Source: Anniella stebbinsi
Taxonomy: Eukaryota > Chordata > Lepidosauria > Squamata > Anniellidae
Length of the DNA: 64,000 nucleotides
Assembly (NCBI GenBank): GCA_029215795.1
Contig: JARDYH010000004.1
Coordinates: forward strand, 32,802,001 to 32,866,000
Direction: 5' to 3'
The notes under the pieces were generated by a model. The model saw nothing but the letters and a program-made list of their open reading frames with translations, was not told the DNA's origin and made no database searches. Positions 23,985 through 35,824 of this stretch are shown here, piece by piece. Position 1 is the stretch's first letter; every line of letters begins with the position of its first letter. The position numbers were made by a program, and so were the translations under genes.

Positions 23985-24165
23985 GTTAATGACCAACTTC
24001 AAGGGCCCTGCTTTCCATTTGGATGGTTCTTTCTCTGTGAATTGGAATGGGTCAGGACAGTGCTTCAAACGGAGAGTGGCTTCAGATTGAACACAGTCCT
24101 CTGGTAGTCCCTCAAATATAGGACTGTCCTGTGTAAAAGAGGACAGCTGGACACCCAGAGGCCAC
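23985..24165. mobile_element. Old, degraded relative of the TAGGGTGACC-type element
   Basis: 'gactgtcctgtgtaaaagagg' then 'acagctggacaccc' resembles the terminal text of a TAGGGTGACCAGCTGTCCT-type hAT element. 'gggccctgctttccatttgg' echoes the internal blocks of the ~320-bp family. Only loosely supported. Confidence 0.4.
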
Positions 24166-25269
24166 ACTTGACAATAATGTTGGCTGCTCCTATTGCTAGG
24201 CCATCCTGGCTGTTCTGTATTTTCCTCTAGGCCTCTTCACAATGGATGCTTGGCTTTGAGATTTTTTAAGGCCCCTTATCTCCACCCCACCCCCACCCCC
24301 CACAAAGAAACAGAGGTCCAGGACATCATTAATTTACAACACATTTTGAGTTGTGGAAAACATCCCTTAATTCTTCCTGAGACATCCAGTCATTAATGGA
24401 GGGAGGCAAGAGACTGAAAAGTGGTCAGCATGCATTATTTTGGTTCTTTGTAGTACCTGTTTTGAACATCAGATGGTCTAGAGGGATCATAGTCTACTCT
24501 TACAGAGCTGAAGTCCACTCAAAATAATATAACTTGTGTTAAAGATTTATAAAAGAGAAAGCTTCTGGGTACTCCCTAGGGGATTCTCAGTTGCAATCTC
24601 AAACAGTCACAAGACTGAATGGAAGATGTAAATATATATCTGTACAGGGATGGGACTTGTGACTTTTACTCAAAAATCCTATGCACAGTTACTTGGATGT
24701 AAACTCCAATTGAATAAAGTGGGACAGCACTCACTCCTGAATAAATGAGAAAGAGATTGGGTTGTGTGTGGATCACAAAAGCAGAATTATTATTAATGGC
24801 ACATCCCTAATGGGTTGCTGTCCACTAGACAGAAACATCCAATCTTGGAGGCTTTCGAGGATCCAAGCAATGGAGGTGATTTTACCTCTCCCTCTTCCTT
24901 GTGCATTTTCTGGGGGCCCTGAACCTGTCTATTGGAGTTACGAGGCAGGGCGTGGCTGGAGATGCCATGGGATAGAGCATATCCTGACCTCTTCTCTGTC
25001 TCCATCCGATCCACCAGAACACCCTCTTTTTTTTCTCCCCAAATCTGCACTTGTGACCTCAAGAAGCAGCCATCATGGTTTTTTTCCCATAGTGGCTGCA
25101 AGGGGGCAGGAGAGGGAGCAGGGGGAGGGATTGGAACACAGAGTCCCTCTTCTGAGATTGTAGCAGTATCTATGGATTTGAGAGGGAGACCCTGAAAGAT
25201 TCTGTCGTCCCTGGGACCACAGGATCATGCCCTAAATTATTTAAATAAATATAGAAGGACCACCTTCTC
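24166..25269. other. Non-coding DNA with an old palindromic-repeat copy
   Basis: About 24665-24735 carries 'aaatcctatgcacagttacttgg ... ctccaattgaataaagtgggac ... ctcctgaataaatgag', a diverged copy of the repeat at 38 kb. Overlapping frames of 133 and 102 codons at 24762-25163 show no domain and are not called. Confidence 0.45.
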
Positions 25270-25686
25270 TCATAACAGTTTGCCTGCACTCTGAAGTCAT
25301 AAAAAGAGGACCGTCTCACTTTCCCCCATCAAGGGCAGTTAGGCTAGTGAATAGAAGAGACAGGGTCTTCTCAATGGTGGCCCTGCACCTCTGGAATCAG
25401 CTTCAATTGAGGATTCGTTAGGCCCCTTCTTTCAGGAAGGCTCTGAGGACCTACCTGATTTTGCTGGCCTTCCCACTGTTTCTTGAGCTGCTGGTTTTAT
25501 TGGTATTTTATGTTTTTGTTGATTTTTATTAGGAATATCTGTTTTTATGGATTTCTTTTTAATTAAGTATATGCTAATGGATTTCATTACAGTACATTCA
25601 CATTGCATGGTTTTTATCTTGTATGCTGTCTTGAGAATGTTCCACTCTTTAAGCAGCTGAAAAATAATTTTAAATAAAATCTCATT
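25270..25686 (+). repeat. L2/CR1-group LINE 3' end
   Basis: The conceptual peptide contains VALHLWNQLQ and then FRKALRTYL, the conserved end of ORF2. An AT-rich 3' UTR follows and ends in an 'aattttaaataaaat' tail. It is 5'-truncated, with in-frame stops. Confidence 0.7.
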
Positions 25687-25699
25687 TTATGAAATAGTT

Positions 25700-25998
25700 A
25701 TAAATGTATGGAATTCATTGCTACAAGAGGTTATGGGCATTAACTTACAAAGGGGGGTAAGCCATGTTTATGGAGGATGAGTCTATCAATGTTTCTTGAC
25801 TTCATGGTTATGTCTTTCCTTCAGATCCAGAGGCTGTATGCCACAGAATACTATTGGCAAAAAAGCAATGACAGGAGGTAACTATTGCCCTCATGCCGTG
25901 CTTCTGGCTTTCTTGAAGGCACCTACTGGCCATTGCGGGAAGCAAGATGCTGGACTTTGGTCTGATTTAGGATGGTACTTCTTATGTTCTTATTTATA
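25700..25998 (+). repeat. CR1/L3-type LINE 3' end
   Basis: 'ggaattcattgctacaagagg' and 'tatggaggatgagtctatcaatg' lead to 'gatgctggactttggtctg' and the terminal 'cttcttatgttcttat'. It starts 14 bp after the preceding LINE tail. Confidence 0.75.
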
Positions 25999-26504
25999 AA
26001 GCACTTCAAGAACAAGGCATTGCAGTGCAGACTGATTGAACTGAAAAGAACAAACTCTACCCTCAGGCTTACAAATCTAAAGAGACAAGAACACAGGGAA
26101 ATGGAAAGGGATACAAAAAGAAAAGAAAAAAGAGTCTCCGGAGTAGAGGCTCCCCCCACTCCCAATATGGTTTAAAGAGTTCCAAGGAGAGAGGACTTCT
26201 CATTTTGGGAAGCAGTAAGTTTCAGAGAAATGTGGCAGAAACAACGGAAGGGTGAATGCATGAAATAGAAGGAACCACAGGTTTCGCCTGGAGGAAAACA
26301 TCAGCAGATTGAAGACAAGATGGTAAATACAGAGAAATAATTGATGATAGATAAGAGGCGCCCAAACAGAGGAGAGCTCTAAAAACAAAATAAAAGTATT
26401 AAACTGGATCCGATAAGAAATTGGAAGTCTGTTCAGGGAGCGTAACACAAGACAAATGTGGGCAAAATGAGATACGGGGCGGGGAATGATGACACACAAA
26501 TAGC

Positions 26505-26505
26505 C

Positions 26506-26541
<36 letters not shown>

Positions 26542-26960
26542 AATAATATATTTATTTATTTCTTACCCGCCTCTCCCTCAGGATTGAGGCGGGGAACAAC
26601 ATCGATACAAATTACATAAAATACATAAAACTGATTAAAACATATAAAATTAATACATTATTAAAATACAGATAAAACTCTTAAAATTCGACTGGGTAGG
26701 CCTGCCAGAAGAGATCAGTTTTTATGGCTTTTGTAAAGTCAAAAAGACTATTAAGTTGATGAATCTCCTTTGGCAGGCCATTCCACAGTCTGGGAGCAGC
26801 AGAAGAGAAGGTCCTCTGGGTAAGAGTTGTTAGCCTGGTTTGGCCGACTGTAGCAAATTCTTCCCAAAGGACCTAAGCATGTGGGGTGGATTGTATGGAA
26901 TGAAGAATGGAGGGATCAGAATCAAGGTGAGAAAGAGGAAACCCAGAATTAAATAATCTG
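26505..26960 (-). repeat. LINE 3' end (antisense), family of 1.54 kb
   Basis: An AAT/AAAT microsatellite (26505-26550) is followed by the same blocks as at 1539-1718: cccgcctctccctc, gcggggaacaacatc, cgactgggtaggcctgcc, agaagagatcag. It extends further, with 'ggcaggccattccacagtctgggagcagcagaagagaaggtcc', which in antisense reads like the C-terminal part of a LINE ORF2. Confidence 0.7.
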
Positions 26961-27026
26961 TTCAACACTTTTGCATAGATCTTCTTTTTGGTTTACGAGA
27001 TCTTCCAGGATGATTCACAAAAATGT

Positions 27027-27049
27027 TGTGTGTGTGTGTGTGTGTGTGT
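27027..27049. repeat. TG dinucleotide microsatellite
   Basis: About ten TG units. Confidence 0.95.
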
Positions 27050-27159
27050 TGAACACTTCCTTTTGCATCATTGGCTTTCTGCATAGTACCATATAGCAGG
27101 GGGGGAAAGGCTTGTACAAAGTACATCTTATAGTCCAGGGAAAGCAGGCTGGACTTCGT

Positions 27160-27425
27160 TTTTCATCATATATCGTATAATGTTTTTTATATTGTTCTTA
27201 TATGATTTTGAGGTGCAGAGTCCGAATCTGAAGACTGCCACTCCCTAAACCTTGGGGAAATTTCACAATATTATATTTAAACCTTGATTTTAAACCTTGA
27301 TTGTAATATTGCATTTAAAGCCAGAGTTTAAAAAGTGCTACTCTTTAAACCTTGGGAAAATTTCACAATGTTACATTTCACATCATATAAGGTTTTTACA
27401 CTATTCTTATATAATTTTGATGATT
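27160..27425. repeat. Diverged local duplication, unit spacing about 100-215 bp
   Basis: 'ctaaaccttggggaaatttcac' at about 27245 recurs as 'tttaaaccttgggaaaatttcac' at about 27345. 'catatatcgtataatg...ttgttcttatatgattttgagg' recurs as 'catataaggtttttac...ctattcttatataattttgatg'. The nature is unknown; it may be the interior of a repeat element or a local duplication. Confidence 0.5.
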
Positions 27426-27684
27426 GTTCCTATATAAAAATATAATTTTATGTTTTCCATCTTTGTTGCAGGCAGTTTACTTAAAGAGTCCTCAAGAGTA
27501 ATTGTAGATTGGCATAGGAATGGATGTGCCAAAAGCTTGAATTTTTTGAGGTGGAGAGAGAAACATAAAAGTAGAATAGAATAGAATAACATGTAGTTCA
27601 TTTGTCCTTAGACCATAGTAGCACACAACCAAGGAACAAAGATTACATAAGTTTACATAACACTACAATAATCACCAATTAAAA

Positions 27685-28615
27685 TTAGACTAGAAGCCAG
27701 TGGAGCTGTTTTAACAGGGGAGTTGTATGCTCCCTGTAGCCAGCCAAAGTCTTCAAAGGCAGCCCCACATAGACCACATTACAGTAATCCAAATGGGATG
27801 TAACTAAGGCGTGTGTCACTGTGGCCAGGTCTGACATCTCAAGGAACTGGTGCAGCTGGCGCACAAGCTTTAACTGTACAAATGCACTCCTGGCCACTGC
27901 CGAAACCTGGACATCCAGGCTCAGGGCTGAATCCAGGAGTACACCCAAGCTGCAAACCTGTGTCTTCAGGGGGAGCGTAACCCCATCCAGCACAAGCGGA
28001 ATCCCTATTCCCCGATCTGCCTTTTGACTGACCAGGAGTACCTCTGACTTGTCTGGATTAAGCCTCAATTTATTTGCCCTCATCCAGTCCATTGCTGCCA
28101 ACAGACACCGGTTTAGGACCAAAACAGCTTCCTTGGAATTGGGAGAAGTAGAGTTGGGTGTCATCAGCATACTGGTGGCACTGCACTCCAAAACTCCAGA
28201 CAACCTCTCCCAGTGGTTTCATGTATACGTTAAATAGCATGGGGGACAAAACGGATCCCTGAGGGACTCCACAGGCCAACGGCCAAGGAGTCAAACAGAA
28301 GTCCCCCTGCACCACCTTCTGAGTCTGCCCCTCCAGGAAGCAATGGAGCCACTGTTAAACAGTGCTTCCAAGTCCCATCCCAGCAAGGTGGCCCAGGAGG
28401 ATACCATGGTCAATGGTATCGAACGCCACTGAGAGGTCCAGCAGAACCAACAGGGACACACTCCCCGTGTCCAGTTCCCAGCGTAGGTCATCCACTAAGG
28501 CGACCAAAGCTGTTTCTGTCCCATAACCAGGTCTGAAGCCAGATTGAAATGGATCTAGATAATCTGCCTCATCCAGGAATCCCTGGAGTTGGGAGGCCAC
28601 TACACGCTCCAACAC
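27685..28615 (-). pseudogene. L2-like ORF2, reverse transcriptase part (broken)
   Basis: RT motifs appear in order across three frames. FQSGFRPGYGTETALVALV is followed by motif A (LDLSVAFDTIDH) at about 28450, motif B (GVPQGSVLSPMLFN) at about 28260 and motif C (HQYADDTQLYF) at about 28180. The thumb-side segment LNPDKSEVLLVSQK, GVLLDSALSLDVQVSAVA and THALVTSHLDYCNVVYVGLP follows. After VGLPLKT the frame jumps to AGYREHTTPLLKQLHW. The roughly 15-20 residues seen there in the second copy (QKLHLAQNAVARLITG) are missing, so there is an internal deletion. The polymerase YADD is intact, but frameshifts make the gene non-functional. Confidence 0.85.
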
Positions 28616-30240
28616 CTTGCCCAGAAATGCGATATTGGAGACTGGCTAGTAATTAATACATTGGGGTTCAAGGAGGCCTTTTTGAACATAGGTCTTACTA
28701 CTGCCTCCTTCAGGCAGGGTGGAACCCTTCCTTGGGGGAGCAAAGCATTAACCACTCCACTCACCCACTCAGCTAGTCCCCCTCTGGCTGCTTTTATGAG
28801 TCAGGAAGGGCAAAGATCTAACATACATGTGGTGGCTCTTACCTCTCCAAGGATCCTCTCCACATCATCGGGCTGTACAAATTGAAAAGTATCCAATAAC
28901 ACTGGACAAGCAGGTGCCAAAGTTACATCCACTGGGTCTGCATCAACTATAGCATCCAGGTCAGAGTGGATCTGAGCGATTATGTCTGCAAAGTGCTGGG
29001 CAAATTGGTCACAGTGGGCTGCTGACAGGTCTGAATTCCCTTCTTGTGGGCCAGTATGTAAAAGGCCCCTGACCACCCAAAACAGCTCCGCTGGATGGCT
29101 CTTTGCAGACACAATAGTGGCAGAAAAAAATAGTTTTTTTTGCTGCCCGTATTGCCATGGAGTTGGCCTTCAAATAGGCTGTAGCCCGTGTTCGATCAGA
29201 TTCACTCCGAGTTTTCCACCAACATCATTCAAGTTGCCATCTCACTCGTTTCATTGCCACCAGCTCCCTAGAAAACCAGGGGGCTGGTGTGGCTCCACTT
29301 TGTGAGAGAGGACACTCAGGGGCAATCATGTCCACCGCCCTAGTCATTTCTCCATTCCAGAGATCGGCCAGGGCTTCAACAGAATCGCCTGCCAAGGCAA
29401 CAGGAAAATCCCCAAGAGCCATCAGGAAACCATTGGATCCATCAGCCTCCTAGGGCAGACCATCTTAATTGGTCCTCTACCCCTGCAGCGGTTCTGAGTC
29501 TAAACCCCACTAGGTAGTGATCTGTCCATGACAACGGAACTATACTAAGTTCCTCCACTCTCAGATCACCATCACCCCGCCCAATGCAGAAAACAAGGTC
29601 CAGAGTGTGCCCAGCAGCATGAGTGGGGCCAGATACCATTTGGGACAGACCCATGGTTATCATGGCAGACATGAAGTTCTGAGCTGGTCCCGACAGGGCA
29701 GCCTCCAACACCAACCCCAGACTACCCTGGCTAGCTCAGGAAGGGAGACTGTTGAGCAGCAAGGGGGAGGTGCACCAACAGAATCCCTATTCTGTTCTGG
29801 GCACCCACCTTCAGATACACACACTCAAACCCCGCAGACTGTGGGACAAGGCACCTGGTCAGGGGGATGGAATCCCAATAGACCACTGCCACTCAACCTC
29901 CCCATCCCCCAGGCCTTGCCTGCTGCTGGACAGTGAACCCTGGTGGGCAAAGCTGGGAGAAGTTAACCCTCCTAGCTTCGTCCGGCCAGGTCTCTGTGAT
30001 ACAAGCCAGGTCAGCATGCTCATCCATGATCAAGTCCTGGATAGCAGATGTTTTACCATTCACTGACCTGGCATTCACCAGCAGCACTTTCAGCCCAAGG
30101 GATCTGTTGCCAGGGCCATCCAGGTTATCTGAGTTGTGGGGAGACAGTTTAATGACAGCCAGAACCCTATTGCTGTTCCTTTTCTTAGTAGGGCATAACC
30201 TCTAGCTGGCACTGTGGTATAGCAGAATAGCACAAATACA
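27690..30240 (-). mobile_element. Degraded L2-like LINE, long copy lacking its 3' end
   Basis: About 2.5 kb of ORF2 on the minus strand. In order, it has an APE-type endonuclease (peptide LLVNARSVNGKT, then ITETW, near 30087-29950), an endonuclease end with a TDHYLV motif near 29530, a linker, and reverse transcriptase to 27690. Frames shift and stop repeatedly, so it is dead. The RT block AFDTIDH and the form of motif B place it in the L2-like branch of the CR1/L2 group. The copy stops abruptly after HWLLV, with no post-RT tail or 3' UTR, whereas LINE copies usually lose their 5' end. Confidence 0.85.
29225..30087 (-). pseudogene. L2-like ORF2, APE endonuclease part (broken)
   Basis: The AP-endonuclease-like domain would nick target DNA to prime reverse transcription. 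The visible start is LLVNARSVNGKTSAIQDL with the metal-binding glutamate in CITETW. The middle (about 29715-29890) is disrupted. The later part shows GPTHAAGHTLDLVFC and LSWTDHYLVGF, corresponding to the conserved S/T-D-H catalytic end. A last fragment near 29422-29225 leads into the linker. Three separate frames are needed to follow it. Confidence 0.75.
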
Positions 30241-30340
30241 CCAGAGGTAATTGCACTTTCTTTTGCTCTCAATTCAATCCTGCATTTTCCATGCTCGCTG
30301 AAAGTGCCGGTTAGAAGTGAAACTAGAGGATCATGACATT

Positions 30341-30566
30341 GGCTGAATTCGGACATCACGATAGTCAATGGTGGGGTAATAATCAACTTTACAGTTGTTC
30401 ATCTAGGGGGTACTCCCCACACAACATGGTAATAAATAATGAACTGTGGTGTGGATTAGGATCAGCGCTGAGTTGACTATGGCAGCATTCGGACGACATG
30501 ATAGTTAATACAACTGACGATTGTTTCCCCCCACCCAGTTGCTTATTGTGTCGTCTGAATTCAGCC
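30341..30566. mobile_element. Harbinger-type MITE, 226 bp
   Basis: The ends are GGCTGAATTCGGACATCACG and its inverse (cgtctgaattcagcc). The 3-bp duplication ATT flanks it (30338-30340, 30567-30569). Internal text (aacatggtaataaataatgaac, ggatcagcgctgagttgac) is shared, inverted, with 31508-31734. The termini resemble the surviving end of the Harbinger element at 58.42 kb. Confidence 0.9.
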
Positions 30567-31507
30567 ATTGTCTAAAGAACCCATAAACAGCTGTGGGTAA
30601 GTAAGGATGAGCATATGATAAATGCCTCATGAAGAAAAGCCCAGAGGAGCCCCTTGAAACTATATAAAGTTTTTATAGGTTCTACACAGTTTTGGAGGGT
30701 TAGAGGAGTTTATGTTTGCTTTATGTTCACTTTATTCATGCCTGTGGGAGAAGCTGCGAAGATTTCGGCTAGTATATTGCAGGGGTGGGCAAACGTCAGG
30801 CTTGTGGGATCTGCTTTGTGTGTGTTTTTTAATAGGACCCCAAGCTCTCACTATTGAGCCTGGTGCAAAAGACATGCACTTAAAATGAAAGAATTTTGAG
30901 CCCAGAAATTTATTTTGAATACTGAATGGAGCTCCCAGTCCTTTCACACAAAAACCCACCCCTGGTTACCCCAAGCTTTCTTCATTTCAGCAGTACAATT
31001 TAGGATGGAGGAGGGATCATTTTGTTGTTGCTAAACGACTGGGACTCAGAAATTCTTGGTGATCTAATGCAAATAACCCAGAAATCTACCATTAGATTCC
31101 GATCTACCTTCTGCTCAGATTCGCACAACAACCCAGTGACACTGGTTCACTGGCCTCCCAAACACAATCCATTAATTTTCATGGATTTTTCAATTTGTTT
31201 ACTGATAGTAAGTTTGACAGAAATGTATAGGTTCAGATCCCAAGACTGATAAAGAGAAACTTGCAACATACCTATGATTAGAGACACTATAGCTTGAAAC
31301 AATTAAAAACTCCCCTATCTGCATGAACAAAGATTGAAATAAATCAACTCCTTTCTAATTTTCTCTGTGCAGATTACTAGTCATTCCCTATATGACCACA
31401 ATTCATTAAAACTAAAATGAGGAGCTGGTTCATATACATTTGTATTGATGAACTTTTTGTGAATAACAAAGAATGTGGAACAATGCACGGTACACCTTAT
31501 ACACAGT

Positions 31508-31734
31508 GGCTCAATTCGGACGACACAATAAACAACTGGTGTGGGGGAAACAATCGTCAGTTGTTTTGACTATTGTGTCATCCGAATGCTGCCATAGTCA
31601 TCTCAGCGCTGATCCTCATCCACGCCATAGTTGATTATTTATTACCATGTTATGTGGGGAGTGCCCCCTAGGGTTAGCGTGAGGGTTAGGGTTAGTCAAC
31701 CCACCATTGACTATCGTGTCGTCCGAATTGAGCC
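31508..31734. mobile_element. Harbinger-type MITE, 227 bp, inverse orientation
   Basis: The left end is GGCTCAATTCGGACGACAC and the right end is the inverse (gtgtcgtccgaattgagcc), flanked by AGT (31505-31507, 31735-31737). It is a near full-length homologue of 30341-30566 in the opposite orientation, 0.94 kb away. It contains 'gggttagcgtgagggttagggttag', which resembles telomeric repeats but is element sequence. Confidence 0.9.
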
Positions 31735-31751
31735 AGTGTTTGGTAGTTATG

Positions 31752-31950
31752 GACCATTTTGTTGTTGTTTCATTTTGCTGTTTTATTGTACTATTTCTTT
31801 CATATCTAAGCCACTCTGAGAATTCAATCCAAAGGGCAGTATATACATATTTTATTTTATTAATTACAATTCTATACTGCCCAATAGCTGAAGATTTCTG
31901 ATTCCTATACATACATAAATAGATAGATAAATAAATAAAATATTTAATGA
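31752..31950. repeat. Two short LINE tails back to back, with GATA/AAAT repeat
   Basis: 'ctaagccactctgagaattc ... gggcagtatatacatatttta' reads as a plus-strand L2-like 3' end. 'ttaattacaattctatactgcccaatagctgaag' reads as an antisense one. A tagataaataaata run follows. Confidence 0.55.
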
Positions 31951-31977
31951 CTATTAGAGTGCTTCATCTCATTGACT

Positions 31978-32181
31978 CTGTTCACACTAAGCCATGGTGG
32001 TTAAGCATTTTGAGCTAAACATTACGGCTTAGCATGGCGTGTGAATCATGACTTTGTGCTGTGTGAACCATTCCTAACTATGATGACTACATAACCACAG
32101 TTTAAACACACTCACTAACCATTTGCTGTAAAAGGTTTAGCGGCCTAACCATGGCTTGGGGTCCTTGTCTGAACAGGCCCC
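31978..32181. mobile_element. hAT-like MITE, about 204 bp
   Basis: The left part is ctgttcacactaagccatgg and the right part, read inward, is ggggcctgttcagacaagga followed by ccccaagccatggttaggcc. The word TTGACT is duplicated at both flanks (31972-31977, 32182-32187). The left terminus appears to have lost a few bases relative to the right. Confidence 0.6.
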
Positions 32182-33145
32182 TTGACTGCAATTCCATATA
32201 TACTTACTCGAGAGTACATTCAGTTCAAATTACTTTAGAGTAAACATGCATAGGATCTGGTTGGTAAAGAAAATAGTAAACATTTTTGGCAGAATCACCA
32301 AGTTCTCATCAAGTTCTGAAGTGTGATGGCAAATCGGATTTGAAGAAACAAAGGGGTGAAGGGTGGGTGGGAGAAATATAGATGTAATTGGGAAAAACAT
32401 ACAGCTTCCTCTCTGATTAATGTATGCCCAAGGTCATACATGCAACTCTACTAGTCAATAGCAATGAGATTAGTGTGATGTATTATTCAGTGTGTATGAT
32501 GGCAAATTCATATTAGTGTCTGCAAAGGAACTAGAGTCTCCTGTAGTATTCTCTGAGTGCTGCTTGATGTTGACATACAACTGAGTTGTTTGTACAAAAG
32601 CTATAGGTGAAGAATGCTTATCTTGGCAGCAGTGAATTTCACTCTCTTTTTGGGATGCCACACTGATTGAACCTAATTGTTCTTTCATCAGTTAATAATT
32701 GCTTCTATTGACGCCAAAGCATTGTTTATTTAAATGAAGGTAATGAATAAATAATTAATTTTGAATAATTTGAAAAGGTTAAAGAAGTGTGAGAATTGAA
32801 TAAAAAATCAAAGTTGCAAACCTAAACACACTTACAAGGGAGTAAGTCCCATGGGTCACAGAGGAGTTTAGTTCTGGTAAACATGCATTGGATTGCACTG
32901 TAAATAATATGAACTCTACTCTGTTTGCCTGAAAGCTATATTGCTTTATTTCAAAGACAGACATGGCCTGAGGGACGTCTAGCTTGTGGGCCTAATCTAA
33001 CCCATGGAGGTTTCCCATACAGCCCACATAAACTGCCGAGGGAATTCCCCTGTATGCCTTGCTAAGTCAAATCCCCACTGTTATCTCCAGTTAGTGATTG
33101 GAGATAACAGCAGGGATTTCCCTTGCATGCTGCACCCGTAGTACA
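32182..33145. other. Non-coding DNA with two old palindromic-repeat copies
   Basis: About 32185-32255 ('tactcgagagtacattcagttcaaattactttagagtaaacatgcataggatctgg') and 32815-32905 ('cacttacaagggagtaagtcccatgggtca ... ctggtaaacatgcattggattgcactg') belong to the cccattgaactcaatggg family. No gene is seen. Confidence 0.55.
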
Positions 33146-33194
33146 CCCTCCTCCTCCTCCTCCTCCTCCTCCTCCTCCTCCTCCTCCTCCTCCC
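33146..33194. repeat. CCT trinucleotide microsatellite, about 15 units
   Basis: Uninterrupted CTC/CCT repeat. A 75-codon frame reads it as poly-serine, which is not evidence of a gene. Confidence 0.95.
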
Positions 33195-33699
33195 ATTTGA
33201 AACCCCACTCTATATTAGTGATATGGGGACACCTAAATTATGTTATGACCATTATTACTGGCATTCTCTGCAAACAACCAGAAGAAAAAGGATTGTCTTT
33301 CAGAGAGTTTGGAATTGGATTATAATGTTTGGTGAGTGCACAGCACATCATCATAATACTGCTTGGGACTGTAGAGTGGGGATAAGCAGGCAGGTGCTTG
33401 TTGTGTGTCCCAAGACCCAAGGTATGGGCCCCTGACAGGCTGCTAGAATGGGGATTGTGGTCAGCTGTCACCTTAGAGCAGGTGCCTCTTCCATCACCAT
33501 ACATCCCACATCTCCTCCAGCACCTCCTTCTCCCTAGTCGCATAGAAACATGATGTTGATGTGTCTGTGTTATGGGCTTGTGATAGAAAGTGACTGGGTG
33601 GGCTCCTGATAGAAGCAGGATGGGCGGGGAGTCTTAGATTAGGATTGGGAAACCATCACTTTCTAGTCATGGTGATAGTGATGTAACAAAAATGTAGTT

Positions 33700-34150
33700 A
33701 ACATAAGAACAAAGGAAGAGCCATGATGATCATACCAAGGATACACCAAGTTTAATATCTTGTTCACACAGTGGCCAACCAGCTGCTCACAAGACAAGGT
33801 TGCAACAATACCCTCCCACTCATGTTCCTTAGCAACTGGTAAACATAAGTATACTGCCTCTGATACTTGAGGTAGCATATAGCTACCAGGATTAGTGGTC
33901 ATTGATAGCCTTCTCCTCCAATTCTCCAATTTGTCCAATCCCCTTTTGAACTCATCCAATTAGTGGCCATCACTACATCTTGTGGAAGGGAACTTCATTG
34001 TTTAACTATGTGCTGTGTGAAGTACTTCCTATTATCTGTCCTGAATCTCTCAACATTCAGCTTCATAGGAATTATGAGGGGGGGGGGGAAATGTCTCCCT
34101 ATCCAGTTTTTCCACACTATGCATAATTTTGTACAGCTCAGTCATGTAGA
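33700..34150 (-). repeat. CR1/L3-type LINE 3' end (antisense), about 450 bp
   Basis: Starting with 'aacataagaacaaaggaagagcc', it runs through 'tcacacagtggccaaccag', 'tcattgatagccttctcctcc', 'aatccccttttgaactcatcc', 'gaacttcattgtttaactatgtg' and 'ccacactatgcataattttgtac'. On the minus strand the coding end reads FKRGLDK. It is the longest copy of this family here. Confidence 0.85.
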
Positions 34151-34707
34151 ATCCGCTGTAAAACATGGAATGGCAATTGAGGGGATGGAGTAAGAGAAAT
34201 GTTAGTTGTGTGTTGCACACTGAAGTAATACAATGGCCATCTAAAGGATCTTCCCATAAAACTATGGATTAAGATTACCTAGCTGCACTTTTGCCTACCT
34301 GTGATCACTCTGCATGAAAAGCTGAGCTATAGTCTAGAGGGAATGGCTCAGCCAAGGGCCCCAACCTCAAGGCACCTGTTCCACTGGGAACTACCTTGAG
34401 GTGACAGCTCCCAATGGACTAGGCTTCCCTAACCCTTCCACCCCACCTTCCTGGTAAAACCACCCTAGAACTGGATGAGTTCTCAGAAGAGGAGAATACC
34501 ATTGCTGGCCCTTGAGTTTGTGGGGTTAATGGAAGTCAGAGGATACCTACCGCCCTCCTGAGACCACCACTGAGGAAGATGCCCCACTCAAGAGGGCCAT
34601 GGTGCTGGAAGAACCAGAGTGTCCTGACTGGTCCCATCCTCCCACTCCAGACCTGCCAGTTTCACCGCCCAGGTCTCCAAGAACAAAGGTGAAGTCATGT
34701 CTAGTCA
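34151..34707. other. Non-coding DNA, nothing recognised
   Basis: No gene or repeat family is seen. Confidence 0.45.
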
Positions 34708-34898
34708 GTGATACAGGGGCCCTGCCTTCTTTTGTATATGGTCACTCTAGTATAGTGCCCTGCAACTTTAACTGTTGTGATGAAGAGGGAATTTCTCCAG
34801 GAACTAATTGCATACAAATGACACTGGCTGAAATTCCCTTTTCTCTACAACTGTTAAAGTTACATGAGCCCTGTCCTCCTTTTCAGATGGTCATCCTA
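34708..34898. mobile_element. Right half of a ~320-bp TAGGGTGACC hAT MITE
   Basis: It runs from 'ggggccctgccttc' and 'gtatatggtcactctagtatag' through to the terminus '...cagatggtcatccta'. The left arm is missing, with a break point almost identical to that of 18871-19072. Confidence 0.8.
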
Positions 34899-35821
34899 GC
34901 TTGTGAGAAATTGACACGCCACAATGCAGAGCAAGAATATGACATATTATGTCCATGTTACAGTTTGGGAATAGCACTGCCTCTTTAAAACAGGAGCAGT
35001 CATTTTCAAACCAGAAATAATTTTTTTTGGAAGGAGGCACTGAACATTCCATGAACCCCCCCTCCCCAAAATAAAATAAAAAATTACCTTTTTGAAAGAT
35101 GAATTTTGGTGTTGACAATTGAACATAGCAAACATTCATTAGGGTACTAGTTCCATCCAACTTTTCCACCCGCTTTTTAAATAAATTCAGTTCTCTGCTT
35201 CCAGAACTGTTCTAAGTTGAGCAGTGTGCTTTTTTGTGAATTACAAATTCCACTTAAACATGTAAGACAGATTCATCTTTCCAGGACAGATTGCTCTAAA
35301 TATGTTTCTATATTATGCTCATGCATTGTTGGACCATCTCTCATATAGCTGTCCATACAGGTGTTTGCAACACCTCTCATTTTTAGGATGATGTGTGACT
35401 TTAATTAGTGTACCATATACTTTCTTTTTCCAGATCATTAATGTCATTATTAAATAAGATCAGATCCAGCCAATGCCCCAAGACACTCTTATGTGCAGCT
35501 TCTCCTAACTAGAGATATGTTAGAAGCCAATCTGCTGTCCTATGTTTAACACAGCCTTTAAAATACTTTTCAACCCATCAGAGATTGCTTATATCCAAAT
35601 GCAATTAAAAAGAATTAGTTTTTCAAGTCAGACTTTGTGAAACTTGCATAAAATAATTTACTATGGAGCATATTCTGATAAGATGCTATAAAGGTTTGAT
35701 GAGTCTGCTCTTTTAAATTAATCATAGTACTAGAGGAGTAAGATTTGGCCTTTATTACAAAGGATTTTCTTTGCTCCAAACCTGACAATGTCCATTACAG
35801 CATTTCAGGGAGTAAAGTGAC
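34899..35821. other. Non-coding DNA, nothing recognised
   Basis: AT-rich sequence without exon-like frames or recognised repeats. Confidence 0.45.
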
Positions 35822-35824
35822 AAT

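Noticed and set aside
31670..31700. Telomere-like gggttagggttag run
   Set aside because: Only about two to three units, inside a bounded Harbinger MITE, with the same text partly present in its sister copy. Not an interstitial telomere.
33098..33325. Protein with a poly-serine tract
   Set aside because: The tract is the CCT microsatellite; there is no other protein-like feature.
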